A stretch of DNA of 64,000 bases from Corythucha ciliata (Eukaryota > Arthropoda > Insecta > Hemiptera > Tingidae), in assembly GCA_038030265.1 (NCBI GenBank), contig CM075939.1:14303253-14367252 (forward strand), written 5' to 3'. Under the pieces are notes generated by a model. It worked only from the letters and a program-made list of their open reading frames with translations. It did no database searches and was not told where the DNA came from. Shown piece by piece: positions 11,411-22,652 of the stretch (positions are counted from its first letter, which is position 1; each line of letters opens with the position of its first letter). The translations under genes were made by a program, and so were the position numbers.

Positions 11411-12070
11411 AGGGTCAAAGGTTCTCGAGAGATGCGAAATGCCAAGTTATTTAAAGGAAAAACTCTCGCGAATGGCCTCAATGGGGGGAAAATTGACTTT
11501 GAATGCCGCTACGTCAAGGGCATTTCTGAAAGGTGACGCCTAAATTAAACTTTAAGCGAAACTTCAAAAGTGGAAAGAAGCGGAACCATTATTCCTTGTC
11601 ACTGAATTTGGTTGCTATTGACGACTCTTGACTTCCACAATAGCCCTTAAGATTCGCATGCGCTGGTATTAGGGAACGTCTCCGTAAATCCAAGGTCAAA
11701 ATGTAAAAAAAAAACTGACCTTTTCGTTGCAACATCCTGACGAAAAATAAGAAACAGATCAGTAATAATGTCCTGTTCCTCAGGGACGGTCCGTGGCCAA
11801 ATTTCTACCAATTCACCACTAAAATGGGGGAAAAAGACCTAATCGCGGATAAAATTAAGAAATAGAGCACATATTCGCATCTAATTTGGGAAAACACAAA
11901 CATTCGTAGTCTTGCGATCCTATACATATCCGGGCCAAAACTAAGAAAATACGCTCGTTTGCGGTTTATGGAGACCTTTTCACGGCCAGCCACGTCCAAA
12001 TGACCAAATCACGCCTGACGAGAGCGCAAAAAAGGTGCTTTTCACCCACATTTCACATGCAATTTAGGAT
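11411..12070. other. Unassigned sequence after the hAT-like end
   Basis: No motif-bearing frame is visible. This stretch may be interior of the element whose end lies at 11259, or host DNA. Confidence 0.35.
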
Positions 12071-12294
12071 TGAAAAAGCCAATTCTACAGGTTCTGAGAG
12101 CAAGAACCATGAAACCTGGCTTTTGAAAGAACTGGAATCGCGAAATTTGAATTCCGCAATAGCGTAATAAACCAGTGAAATTTGGGTTTCAAAGTGCCAA
12201 AAAAACGTAAATGGTGAGGTACAGAATTTTTTTTTGTATGTAGGGTCATCTCAGGGTTGATCTCGATAGAACCAAATTTCACAGGACTTGATCG

Positions 12295-12336
<42 letters not shown>

Positions 12337-12720
12337 GGGGCAGGTATCTTTCGAAGTCCAAAATTTGTGGATTTTACACTTGCGGAGAACCCAATTTAGT
12401 GTTTCTGGCTAGTTGAAAATCTAACTTCGCCTTTTTTTTGCGAATAAGCGCATTATTAGCCATTTACTCTCATCAAATTTATTATTTATTTATTTTTTTT
12501 AATGTATTTATTTTTAATTTGATTTTGGTAGAGGTTTGAAGTATTTTGTTTAATTTTAAGATATTGTTTGTAAGTTTAGCAGTTCAGATTGAGAAAAAAT
12601 AGGAGAGACGTTCACGTCGCGTAAAGATTACTTTAGTACGGGACCGGTTTCAGCTGCTGCCAGCCATCTTCAACCATTATAAACATAAAACAATAAATAA
12701 TTAGCTTCAAGACAGAGTCG
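12071..12720. repeat. F4-type repeats and an A36 tract
   Basis: Phrases such as tgaaagaactggaatcgcga and agtgaaatttgggtttcaaa repeat to about 12280. A run of about 36 A occupies 12298-12333. AT-rich filler with tttattt motifs follows to 12560, then unassigned DNA. The A run could be the tail of a retroposed sequence, but no retroelement body is recognised upstream on this strand. Confidence 0.45.
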
Positions 12721-13110
12721 TCAGTTTTGCCGAAAAATCATCCGTTCGGGTTCAAACCTGCCAGTTTTGGGGTGAAATCGTCAGTTTTATTGTGAAAACT
12801 TCAGTTTTAAGGTAACACTTTGTCTTTTGCGTGAAATTATCTGTTTCGGAATGAAATTTATCGGTTTCCGAATGAAAATTTTGAGTTTTGGGTTAAAAAA
12901 TTTCTCAGACAAGACGTGCAAAAGTCGGACACGCTGTATTGTAGGGCTATACTGGTGTACTGTAGGGCTCTTCCTACAGTACCAATATTTCTGGGGGTAA
13001 CACTGTCAGATTTTTGGACGGAAAATCCCGAATAGAAAGCCACAACGATAGTTTCTCATCGGAAATGTTAGTTTTTGACGGATTCTGACCTTTTTTTGTG
13101 AAAATTCAGT
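12721..13110. repeat. F8 degenerate repeats (cagttttggggtgaaat)
   Basis: About ten loose copies of a 25-30 bp phrase, for example gtcagttttgccgaaaaatc, cagttttggggtgaaatcg and tcagttttattgtgaaaact, occur in tandem. No coding content. Confidence 0.6.
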
Positions 13111-13690
13111 TTCTGGGAAGCAATTTGACTATTTAAAGCGCCACTTTTTACAATTGGACCTTATTTGGATTTAACGTCAGCTGTCAAGTCGGAGGAATAA
13201 TAGGTGGACTTCATTGGGGGTTGACCTCGGTGGGAAGCCAAATGAGCCAGCTACAACGCTAAATTGCTCATTTTTCCCCACGTTTAAACAGGGGGGCTCT
13301 GTTTGTGGGCCTGTTAGGTTAGCATTTGCGTTTGACAATTGAGTGTGGTTTGAAAAGGATATGAAAAATCGAGAAAATGCTCCGAAAATTTGTGAATCCC
13401 GTCGATGTGTCAGTAGAAATTGTCAAATTTTAAAATGTGCGACGAACCACGACGTTTTCCTTTTTCTAGGACAACGCCGAAACGCTCATTTTGTGAGTAA
13501 TTTAAGCGGGGCACTTACCACTCATATTTCCAGCTCTGTGCAGGGTGTTTGGTTAAGGTGGGCGCTCGAAAAAAAAAAAACAAAATAGCTCCAGGGTGGC
13601 AGGGCAAGGTTATAACCCTGCGGCCCCCTCCGTACAATTCAAACGATATTACGCAGTTCTCCTTTTAATGGCCCAGTTTGAAGACGATTT
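13111..13690. other. Unassigned sequence before the foldback element
   Basis: No recognised gene. A plus-strand frame at 13343-13588 has no family motif. Confidence 0.35.
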
Positions 13691-13691
13691 C

Positions 13692-14535
13692 CACTATATG
13701 TATATGTTATTCGCCATGGCTGAATTCGCCCACTGCCTGAAAAAATTACCCACAACGCGTTATGGGCAGTGCAAAATGCTCACAACGCGTCGTGGGTAAT
13801 TTTTTTCGCCCATTGAGCGGAATGAAACAACCATAACGCGTTCTGGGTAATTCATTTTACTCATTAGCTGAAATAAAGTTTATATTAGTCTATTTAGCGT
13901 CGTGGGTCTTCCGATGTTACCCACAACGCGTTCCAGCTACTCCGATTTACCCGCAACGCGTTGTGCGCATTTTGAATTACTCACAAAGCGGAGTCAGATG
14001 TCTCAACTTCCGTATTACAGCGTTATTGCTGTATAATTGCAGCAAACTAATGAAACGGAATGATAATTGAACATGATTATGCTTGAATGAAAATAATATT
14101 GTATCAAAAAGGAAATTAAAAAGAAAAGACACGAAGCGAAACAAAGAACAAGGCAGAAACATTCACTCAAAGAGGCAAACTTAATTTATTTACGCTCCCG
14201 TGGCCGGCCTCACGAGACGCCCAGCAGACTCAAACTGTAAGTTATCGCTGTATAATCAGGCAAGGCACAGAAGCCGGGTAAAAATCGCTATGTGGGTAAT
14301 TCGAAATACGCACAACGCGTTGTGGGTAAAATCGGAAGACTCACCCTAACTTTTATTTCGCCTATTGAGTAAAACGAATTACCCAGAACGCGTTATGGGT
14401 ATTTCATTCCGCCCACTGGGCGAATAAAATTACCCACGACGCGTTGTGAGCATTTCACACTGCCCATAACGCATTGTGGGTACATTTTTCGGGCAATAGG
14501 CGAATTCGGCCATTGCGAATAACATATATATCGTG
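13692..14535. mobile_element. Long foldback element with ACGCGT palindrome arrays
   Basis: The left arm (about 13692-13990) and right arm (about 14270-14535) are inverted repeats of each other. Both start at a shared atatgttattcgc end and keep the same internal order. Within the arms sit imperfect copies of the 20-bp palindrome acccacaacgcgttgtgggt. Exact ACGCGT cores are at 13755, 13785, 13836, 13926, 13956, 14316, 14388 and 14439, with a variant ACGCAT at 14469. The central 270 bp is unrelated AT-rich DNA without a transposase frame. I saw no clear target duplication. The structure fits a foldback-type non-autonomous element; the palindromes could be protein-binding sites, which is inference. 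Confidence 0.75.
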
Positions 14536-16330
14536 GCTGTTATACTTCAAGTACAACATAGTTGAACAAAAGAAAAGAACTCCGCTGTGGGTCGTGGTTG
14601 AAGATGGAGGAAGCCGTTTCAGGATGTCTAATTCCTTGACGGTTCGGACGTGCGGGTTTCTGAATCAGGAGCGAACTACCTACCTAGATGGGATGCTCGG
14701 TGTGTGGGGGCGGGTGCGAGGGGGTCTGACCTTTGATGGAAAATAATTAAACCTCTGGTTCTTTCACTCGGTGGCAGAGCGAGGGGATCGAGGGGAAGGG
14801 ACTTTAATAGACAAGGGAACTGTTCTTCTTCTATCGTTCTTTTCTTTCTTTTTTTTTAGAACCGCGCACGAGTAAGAAGGGTTTTTTGATGAGGCCGATG
14901 AAGAGGGATAGAACCGACAAGGCACGTACGAAGCACCCACTTGGTAATTGGAGAGGCATCTCCCGATTCAAACCCCCCCCCCCCTAACCAGAAAGTGTGT
15001 CTAGAAGGACCCAGGGGGATGAGTTGGAAAACGGTGAAACAGGGGAGGTCGGTCCGTTTTTACACTCCACCCTCCCACCTAATCACCTCACAGACCAACC
15101 AAGGTTGCCTTGATTGTTTACACTTGTACTAAAACGGTTGAAAACTTCCCCCATCGCGAGCATTTGCATTGAAAACGTGCTTCGAAACAACTACCCATTG
15201 AGATTTTTTCCCCTGATTTCACCGTTGTTCCATCTCTTAAATTACTTTTTCAAACGCTATACGCCTGGCTACTTGGTGCGTGACTATAGCCCCCGCTGAA
15301 TTTATTTAGCTAATAAACGTTTACAAGGCAATTTCGATGGGCAGGGGGAGGGTGGCTGTGCCCTTTTTTTTTCACGTAATCACCTTATTATAGCGAATAT
15401 AAACAGTCCCCCTTCCGGCATCCCAACCCGAAATATTTAAGCGTTTGATTTTCAAAAACCTTCCACCTCGAAAATATCACCGCGAATTAAAAGCTTTTGA
15501 AAGTTTCTTTCTCTCTTCCATAATTGATTAATCGTGTTACTGTCGCTCTATATTAGTCGGATCTTGTCGAATGTGCAAAAGAAGAAAAAAAAAAAAACAT
15601 GCACCCCGAGTGGATTAAGACAGAAAACTCTTCCAAAATTGTATCTCAAAAAACAACGACTGACGTTGACTGATAGGCTGATGCTTCCCCTTCCCAAACA
15701 TCGTTTGGCATTTTACCTATCAAATGACGTATAAGAATTATGAAATTTGAGAACTTCTGTCGCGTATTTTTCTTGTAACACGCGTATACAATAAAATCCA
15801 GTGTTTCGTGATGAATGAATCGCGAGGACTGAAGAAAGTGATGGATGTGTTTTTTGTGTGTGTAATGCGTTTTCAAAAGTTCAATTTTTGAAAAAGTTTT
15901 TTTGGAGTTTTTTTTGTCTTATTCTTCTGTTGACGCTATTTGAAGCTTTGTAGCCAACGGATTGTCAAGAAAATATTGAGTTCACGAAAAAGAAAAGGGA
16001 TGATGAGAAGGGGTTGGTGAGTAAAGGCGAGGGTTATTAGATTAAGTCAAGGCTATATCGTATACTACTCTCCTTTATGTAATCGTCTGCCGAGAGAAGA
16101 AAGCAAAAAATTGAATCACGAATTGAAGGAGTTCGAAAATTGAGGAAGAAGAGGTGTGAGGAGGGGATGGCGACTCGTATAGCCGTTCCTCTTTGTTTCA
16201 AGTAACCGATCGGTGTTCACACCGATGGCAGTGAAGCTGGATGATCGGTAGTCGGAGCCGGCTATAGCCCTGATTGGCCCTGAAACTTGCAATTTCGCAA
16301 AAATTGTGCTGGAACGATCCAATTTCGCTG
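14536..16330. other. Unassigned sequence, no gene seen
   Basis: Contains a C-run near 14975 and A-runs near 15585. Open frames of 60-90 codons have no recognised motif. No strong repeat relation to the rest of the window was noticed. Confidence 0.4.
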
Positions 16331-16806
16331 ATAAAATTGCTTTTTGAATGTTGCACGCGTGGGCCTCGTCAGCCCATCAGGCGTTCCGTCGTGGGCGGCT
16401 AGTCCGGGGTCCGATACCACAAAAAAAAAAAAAAAATGTCTTGGGGATTTAGCACAGAAACTTGCAATTCATCCAAAATTAAAGGCCCAGAACTTGCAAT
16501 TTAACTGAAATGAAGACCCGAATTTCGTTGGTAATCGTCATGCTATGGCATGCGTCGGGGCATGCTAGCCTGAGTTCCACCAAAAATTGTCTCGAAACTG
16601 CAATTTTGCTTTAATTAAGGCCCTAAACTTGTTATTTCGCGGAAATCAAGACGACTGGAAACTAAGCAATCGAATTTTATAAAGCAACTTTCAGCCTTCT
16701 ACTTCGCGCCAACTTCTAATTTCGCGGATTTTTGCCTTCTGAATGTGGCAATTTGACGGCTATGCGTCAAGAGTCGAGTGCTGTCACGGTTGGCTTGCCC
16801 AGAATC
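16331..16806. repeat. F7 repeats, left part
   Basis: Units of roughly 130-200 bp combine an AT-rich phrase (aacttgcaatttcgc) with a GC-rich one (tgctgtcgtggc and gggtccacg-like). Copies lie near 16350, 16540 and 16780 and continue at 19600-20000. The F7 array is interrupted by the hAT-like element at 16807. Its last left unit ends at the target duplication ccagaatc. Confidence 0.6.
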
Positions 16807-18574
16807 CAGTGGCGGCGGAAGTATTTTGGTTCAGGTGGGGGGGGGGGCAAAAATTGAGGCTCTCCTCCACCCTTCCCCACCTTACCCATTACTACCATCC
16901 CATCCTTGGTTTTCCTCAATAGAAAGGTGAAGTGTTGGGTAGTTCTCAATTTTAAGTAAGTAGATGAGGCAAGGTATAGTATGGAGGTGCTCAATAGTCT
17001 TGAATTTTCAGTATTTTCGGAATGATTTGAATGTGGTATACAACGGCCTAGATTCTTGATAGATTTTTGACTAATAATATTTTGCTTCCTCGCATACCGA
17101 AGGTATGGGATGCTATGTGAACGTTTCTCGAGGTGAAAAAACGTTTGGTCTCCGATTTCGAAAATTCCTCTTGCAATTTGTGTTTCGGAGCTTTCTGAAC
17201 AACTTAGGTAGCGTCTCTGTCGGTGAGTGGGTGTGTGTCTGTACACTTTATACCAACGGGCATATCTCCTAGTAGCTTAGTATAGCCAACCGATATTGAT
17301 GAAATTTTCGTCATACACTTCGGTTAGGCCACAGATGGTCCCATTTCAATTTGAGTCAAATCGGTCCAGTAGGAGGGGCTCCAGGGGGGGGGCAGTGTAA
17401 GGTACACGCTTGTTGTGCACGATCAGCCAAAACTTTGTTCTCGAATTATAAATGCTAATTTTGGCTGATTTGTCTTCTTAATAAGAGCTCAATTGCTGCC
17501 TCTGGCGAATGCTGCCTTGGAGAAAATGCCCTTCCAACCCCCCCCTTCCCTTTCCTCAGTAGATCTAGCCCTGTTCAACAAAGATACGTTACTCGAGGAA
17601 GCATTGTGCTACACCATTGGAAGACTTTTCTTTTTTATCCTACATGATACTAAGACCGAATTTTACGGTCGCGAATGAGTCCCAAAAGTTTCTCTTTTCA
17701 TGCCTATAGGAGCTAAAGTTATAATAAGGAAGTAAAGCATAAAGGAAATTGACATTACCTCACAGTGACATTCGAGAAATTTTCTGCACTAGTCAAGAAA
17801 GTATTTTCCGTCCTAGTACGGAAAGTAAATGAATTCGGGTTATAACCTCGTTTAAGGTCTTCTTGAACTAACACACGAGAAGTCAGTGGTCAGTTTGTCA
17901 AAGTCCTTCACAACCAAAAACCAGGAATTCCAATTGAGGATAGTTGGTGGATAGTTCGTATTTTAGAGAAAACTTCAATCAATTTATTTTCTTACCAAAG
18001 GGAATGAAACACTGACTTTACACAAAAATACACAAACACCGGCTCTCTGGCCTCACTTGCTCCAATTCCGCGCAAGAAACCAAACCTTCCCGGTTTTATA
18101 ACCCGTTCGGAGGTTCTCTTCAGTGTTACTGGCCAACCTCCTATTTTGCAGCTTCACGTTACATTTAATCACACTGTTTTGAATAATTATATCACTTCCT
18201 CGATGTCGCTTGAAAAAAGTCGTACATCACTCGTAGGAAGGGGATTTACCTCCGCCTCGCTCGCCCAATGAAAAAACTCGCAGGTAATAACCCCCTTCCT
18301 GGCCTTGTAATGTAATATAAAATATTACCGCCGCAAATACGGTGATTTAGAGCCTAGGCTCTAAAGTAATTTTTACGGACTGTGCTTCATATACTTGCGT
18401 TGAAGCGTTCTTCATTTTACGAATTAAAAAGCTTGAAACAACTGAGAAAGGTTATCAGCTGTTTAGTTAGAGAACCTAAGTTACACACAGGTACTGACGA
18501 CATCTGCCATATGTGATCCTTTAGAGTAGGAAGGGCTTGTGATTGGCTACCGTAACCAGCGTAACCTACACGAC

Positions 18575-18695
18575 CGCAGCAGCGAATGAGAGATATCAAA
18601 TCCATTCGATCCGCATATGGACCAAACATGGCATATTATACGAGAGATTCCAAATCTATTTGATCCACATATGGAGGGGAGATCAAATATGGCGA
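18575..18695 (+). repeat. Two-copy direct repeat (caaatc..gatccacatatgga)
   Basis: The phrase beginning atcaaatccattcgatccgc near 18595 is repeated as ccaaatctatttgatccaca near 18649. Both continue into atatgga and a nearby aaacatgg or aaatatgg. It lies inside the hAT-like element. Confidence 0.6.
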
Positions 18696-18807
18696 CTGTC
18701 AGTACTCGTAAGAACTAATAGAGCCTTAGTTCAGTGACATTACATATCTAAATATGGAATCACTTTCCTTATCCTGCTTTCAATATTAAAGCATATTAAA
18801 GCAATAT

Positions 18808-18976
18808 TAAAGAATAATAAATACTAGTATGTACACCACGAAGCTAAAGTGCCTTTTCAAGCCTCGAGGAGTGGCCGGACGAGGCGATAGCCGGCTATCA
18901 CCTCGTCCGGCCATCTCTCCTCTCGTCTCGAAAAGGCGCACTTTAGCTCCTACGTATAAATCTACTATTATTGGTT
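18808..18976. mobile_element. Near-perfect long hairpin nested in the hAT-like element
   Basis: The core from 18842 to 18948 folds back on itself. agctaaagtgccttttc pairs with gaaaaggcgcactttagct, and ggccggacgaggcgata pairs with tatcacctcgtccggcc around a central ccgg. Weaker complementarity (aataaatactag against ctactattatt) extends the arms outward to about 18808 and 18976. The GC-rich core contrasts with the AT-rich surroundings. It could be a small foldback MITE; no target duplication was identified. Confidence 0.75.
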
Positions 18977-19595
18977 TCTTAGTTGTATTTTTGCCACAAG
19001 AATATGGTCAGTATTCGTTTTAAATAATAAACGATAATCATTCGTACTCAAATAAAACATTCAAATATACTTACGTAGCAAAATGAGGGATTGCAGATAG
19101 GGGCGTAACTAGAAATCTTCCCGGAGGCAGCGATTCCGGTAGCCCGGAGGCTGCTATGTGCTCGTGGGGGAGGGGAGATGTAATAAATGTTCTTCATATT
19201 GCTTAAATTTCGGCTAAAATCCTCTCCGGGGAGGGGGGCCGATAGGTGGATCGCCCCCCTTTACCAGATGGCAGGGGTAAATTGTAGAAGAAGAATCAAT
19301 AATATACCTAACAAAAATTCTGCAGAAAAGTGAAAGAAGGGGGGGGGCGAATGTTATAGGCATTGCTATTTTTCATCTTCTCGTAAATGATCCAGGGTTT
19401 TCGATCTGAGAGACGGTCGCTCGGTCATCGAATAAGAAGCGAAATGGATAGAATAAGAACCTTGGGTGCAGTCTTCGGGATAGAATAAGATTAACATTGA
19501 AGCCGGGGGGGGGGGGGACGACGCCCCCTCAGGCTAAATTACGAGGGGGCGGCCGCCATTCCTGCCACCCCAGTTTTGCCGCCACTGCCAGAATC

Positions 19596-20000
19596 CACGG
19601 CCGGCAAAAAATGACCTAAACTTCCAATTTTGCTGAAACTGAGACGTGCGGAACTCTCAGTATCGCAAATATTCAGGCGGGAAATTTCCTATTTCAACAT
19701 TTTGCACATTTAAAGACTTTGGGCACTGTCGTGGCCTGCTTTCTCACGGGTTCCACAGTCACTGAGTACAGGAACTGGCAATTCACGGGAATAAATAGCG
19801 GAAACTAAACTAACAATGTCTCTGGCCTAATTAGACCAAATTTTGAGTCCAGTATGATGTAATTTCACGGCTGTATTTGTCAAATTTTGGGTGCTGTCGT
19901 GGCTGCAAAGCCCTGGGTCCACGACCACCAAAAAAAAAGGCCCGAAACTTGAAATTTGGCAAATATTTAGTTCTGTTTGATGTAATTCTTCGATTGTTTC
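19596..20000. repeat. F7 repeats, right part
   Basis: Continuation of the array cut by the hAT-like element. Units near 19720 (gggcactgtcgtggcctgct) and 19870 (gggtgctgtcgtggctgcaa) share the F7 layout and end in a ccac(g)accacc phrase before an A-run. Confidence 0.6.
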
Positions 20001-21200
20001 TCTCAGTTTTTACCTGAGCTTTGGAGATAAAATGAAAAATTCCTGCACAATTTGAGCTGTAAATTAGCGATTTTCCTCAATTTAATCCACGAATTAGTAA
20101 TTTTCTCCATTTTAGCTATGAATTGGTGATTCCCCCCCCCCTTTTTAGCGTTGATTTTGCGTTTTTTCTTAATTTTAACCGCGGATTCGACCCAAAAACA
20201 GGCACAGGTGGACCTACACCTATTGAGGCCCGCGGGGCGGAAAACGCCATGAGGCCCCCTGTAGCCTCTACATAAACAACAAATATAATTTTTACGTGGC
20301 ATTTGCCCTTAATTACGGGGTTTTCCCCCTTTTTTTCATGCTCAATTTAAGCCGAAAATTCCGATATTTTAAATTTTACCCGCGAATTAGAGCATTTCTC
20401 AATTTTGGCCACGAGTAACGTTTTTCCTCATTAAACAACGAATAGAATTAGCGGGATTTTTCACCTATTATCCATGAATTTGTGATTTTTCTCAATTTCA
20501 GTTGAAAAGTTGTCTTCGGATGCCCCCCTCCTTCTCCAAAAGATGTTGCCTTCCAAAACCGCGAATTGGAGTATTTTTAATTTAAGCCGCAAATTGGAGT
20601 TTTCTTTATTTTATTTGAGAAACAGAGCTTTTATTAGATACTCTTTATTCGTGAATTTTAAAATTTGTAATTTTCCTAAATTTTAGCCGTTAATTTGCCA
20701 TTTTACTCAAGTTTAGCCCCTAATTAGCTTGCCTCCCTCCCTAATTTTAGCCGCAGGCTAGGCCCAAGAACAGCGCATTAGCGTCTTATTATATTTTGTG
20801 ATTTTTGACCGTGAAATAGCTTTTATACACCGCAAATCAGCAAGTTTTTCTCAATCTCGCAGTCTGTAAGTTGCATCGAGAAACCACGATTGAGGGGTTT
20901 TTCGCAGTTAGAGACACGATTATTAGCGATTTTTCCAAATTTTTCACCGCGTTCTCGATCCAAAAACAGCGCATTAATGCGCCTTCTCAATTTTATCCGC
21001 TAGAGGGCCTAAAGAAACTGGGAAACAGAGAATTTTCTTTATTTTAATCGCAGAGATAAGACACTAATTAGCGGCTAAATTTGCAAAAACACTGATTAAA
21101 TCGTGGCTAAAATTAAGAAAAAACGCTATTCCGCAAATCGAGTTGAAGAAAAAGTACTAACTAGCGGCTAAAATTGGAACAAAAGCCATTTTTTTTTTTA
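20001..21200 (-). repeat. F1 degenerate array, reverse orientation
   Basis: Phrases such as aattttagccgcgaattagc and ctcaattttaaccgcgga repeat at about 28-40 bp with heavy divergence. They are the reverse complement of the F1 phrase at 31.6-34.7 kb. No coding content; the 99-codon minus frame near 20003-20302 is chance in repeat DNA. Confidence 0.7.
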
Positions 21201-21440
21201 ATTCAAGGGCAACGACCTTCCCATCCTCACCAATAAGAAAATCACTGGTCGGGTGTTGGTCTATTTTCCAGAGTTCTGCTACACCCAGGCCGGGATTTAT
21301 GCCTACGCAGCTGCCTAGGGGCCCCGGTCATTGCGGGGTCCCTGGTCTCTTCCGAAATAAATATGAAATAAACCTGCAAGTAGTATAATTCAGCTTTAGC
21401 CACACACGTTTCTAGGTGTGGCTAATGACTTTATCTGGGT
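21201..21440. other. Unassigned GC-rich linker between repeat families
   Basis: Contains ctgcctaggggccccggtca, a G/C-rich phrase like those seen beside transposon ends at 41.1 and 62.2 kb, but no clear terminal motif. Confidence 0.3.
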
Positions 21441-22140
21441 GTGGAAATGACTTTATAAGCCTTTAAAATTGCTAAACTGACGATTCGCGCCATTCAAATG
21501 TTTGAACTGACTATTTCTACCCTGATAATAGCAAAACCATGCATTGGCGCTCTAAAAATGGCCAAATAGACGATTCCACACACTTGAAAACAGCCAAACT
21601 GAAAAATTCGTGCTCTAAAATATCCGAAGTCTTACAAATTTCAATCTTCAACGTGTCTCGCTCCAATAACATATCGAACTGGTTATTCGCGGCCCTTGGA
21701 ATGCGTTTGGCCCCTTAAAGGGAGCTAAACTGCAACCTGACCTGAGCCCAAAAAATGACCTTAGTATCACATTCAAGCCCTAAAAGTGGCTGCCTACCCC
21801 CGAAAATGACTGAACTCAAACAGCGTTTTCCATTCAATGCAATACACTCGCGTGGTGTAAGTTTTTCCACCCCGTTTTCTCTGAATTGAAACATATGTTT
21901 ATGGAGAGGACGCGGCACTGCACTTGTGTAGTGTGTCAAATGGAAATCGCTAACAGATTCGCGCCTTGAAAATACTTTAAAACTGACGAACATGTGACCT
22001 TGAAATAGCAAAAAAAAAGAACCACTCGCGCTACAAAAATTGCCAAAATTGATCATTCGTGCCATGAAAATGGCTGAACTGATTACTCGTGCCCTGACGA
22101 TCACCAAAATGACTATTCACGCTCTAAAAATTGTAAACTT
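21441..22140 (+). repeat. F2 degenerate repeats (ctgacgattcgcgccct)
   Basis: About 20 diverged units of roughly 30 bp alternate tggccaaactga with gattcgcgccctaaaa. The copy of a small MITE at 21823-21950 interrupts them. The same family, in the same orientation and followed by the same F3 family, recurs at 51.85-53.1 kb. Confidence 0.7.
21823..21950 (-). mobile_element. Small MITE-like element, copy B (128 bp)
   Basis: Reverse-complement relative of 5771-5898 with the same length and ends (gcgttttccattcaatgc at left, tttgacac through aatggaaatcgc at right). It interrupts F2 repeat units. No coding content. Confidence 0.7.
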
Positions 22141-22160
22141 AGGCCCATTTTAACCAATAA

Positions 22161-22398
22161 AATTCTAACGTGTCAGTTACTGAGAGTATAAGTAAAAAAA
22201 TTGAAGTTTTCAAGAGAGCGTTCCAAACTTTTCAATTTAAATAAAACCCAATCAATACTGTTGGGTACAAGTCAAGTTTTTTTTTCGTGACTTATACTCT
22301 TGAGAACAGAAGAGTAGAGGTAGGCCGTCAAGCTGAGTGCAAGAACGGAAAATGGCTAATTTTTGACTTATACTCTTAGTAACTGACACGATAGAATT
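22161..22398. mobile_element. MITE with about 41-bp terminal inverted repeats (238 bp)
   Basis: The left arm (22161-22202) begins aattctaacgtgtcagttac. The right arm (22358-22398) reverse-complements to aattctatcgtgtcagttac, and both continue with agagtataagt. Only a few mismatches separate the arms. An internal relative gacttatactcttgag lies near 22290. No long frame is present. It lies exactly between the F2 and F3 blocks, in a position where the paralogous locus at 52.57-52.62 kb has no such sequence. Confidence 0.85.
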
Positions 22399-22458
22399 GA
22401 TCTCGTTTAAAGTTGATCTTGATTAGTTGCCAATAGCGACGCATATGAATTTTGATAC

Positions 22459-22592
22459 ACGTGTTCACGTTGTAATCGTGATTAGTTGTTCATCTTGGTT
22501 TAAGAAGTTGGTGAAATCGGGCCTGAGTGTTTACATTGTAATCGTGATTTGTTGTTGATCGTGGTTTAAGAATTTGGTGAAATCGGGCCTTA
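22459..22592 (+). repeat. Two-copy tandem duplication of about 66 bp
   Basis: The phrase gttgtaatcgtgatt...ggtttaagaa...ttggtgaaatcgggcct occurs twice head to tail, ending at about 22523 and 22592, with a few substitutions. Confidence 0.75.
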
Positions 22593-22652
22593 ATCATTCA
22601 GGATAATTCGGGTTCAGAACTGCGGGTTTTTCAAGCCCCCACCTCGAAAATT

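Larger units (their letters stand above)
16807..19587. mobile_element. hAT-like non-autonomous DNA transposon, 2,781 bp
   Basis: The element begins cagtggcggc and ends gccgccactg, perfect 10-bp terminal inverted repeats. It is flanked by identical 8-bp copies of ccagaatc at 16799-16806 and 19588-19595. An 8-bp duplication and CAGTGGCG ends are typical of the hAT superfamily. The flanks join into one F7 repeat unit comparable to the unit near 19855-19925, which gives an internal picture of the empty site. No transposase frame is recognised: the 159-codon minus frame at 16767-17246 has no hAT motif. The interior holds G-runs, a duplicated 50-bp phrase near 18590-18690 and a nested hairpin at 18808-18976. 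It is presumably mobilised in trans or a decayed autonomous copy. Confidence 0.85.
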
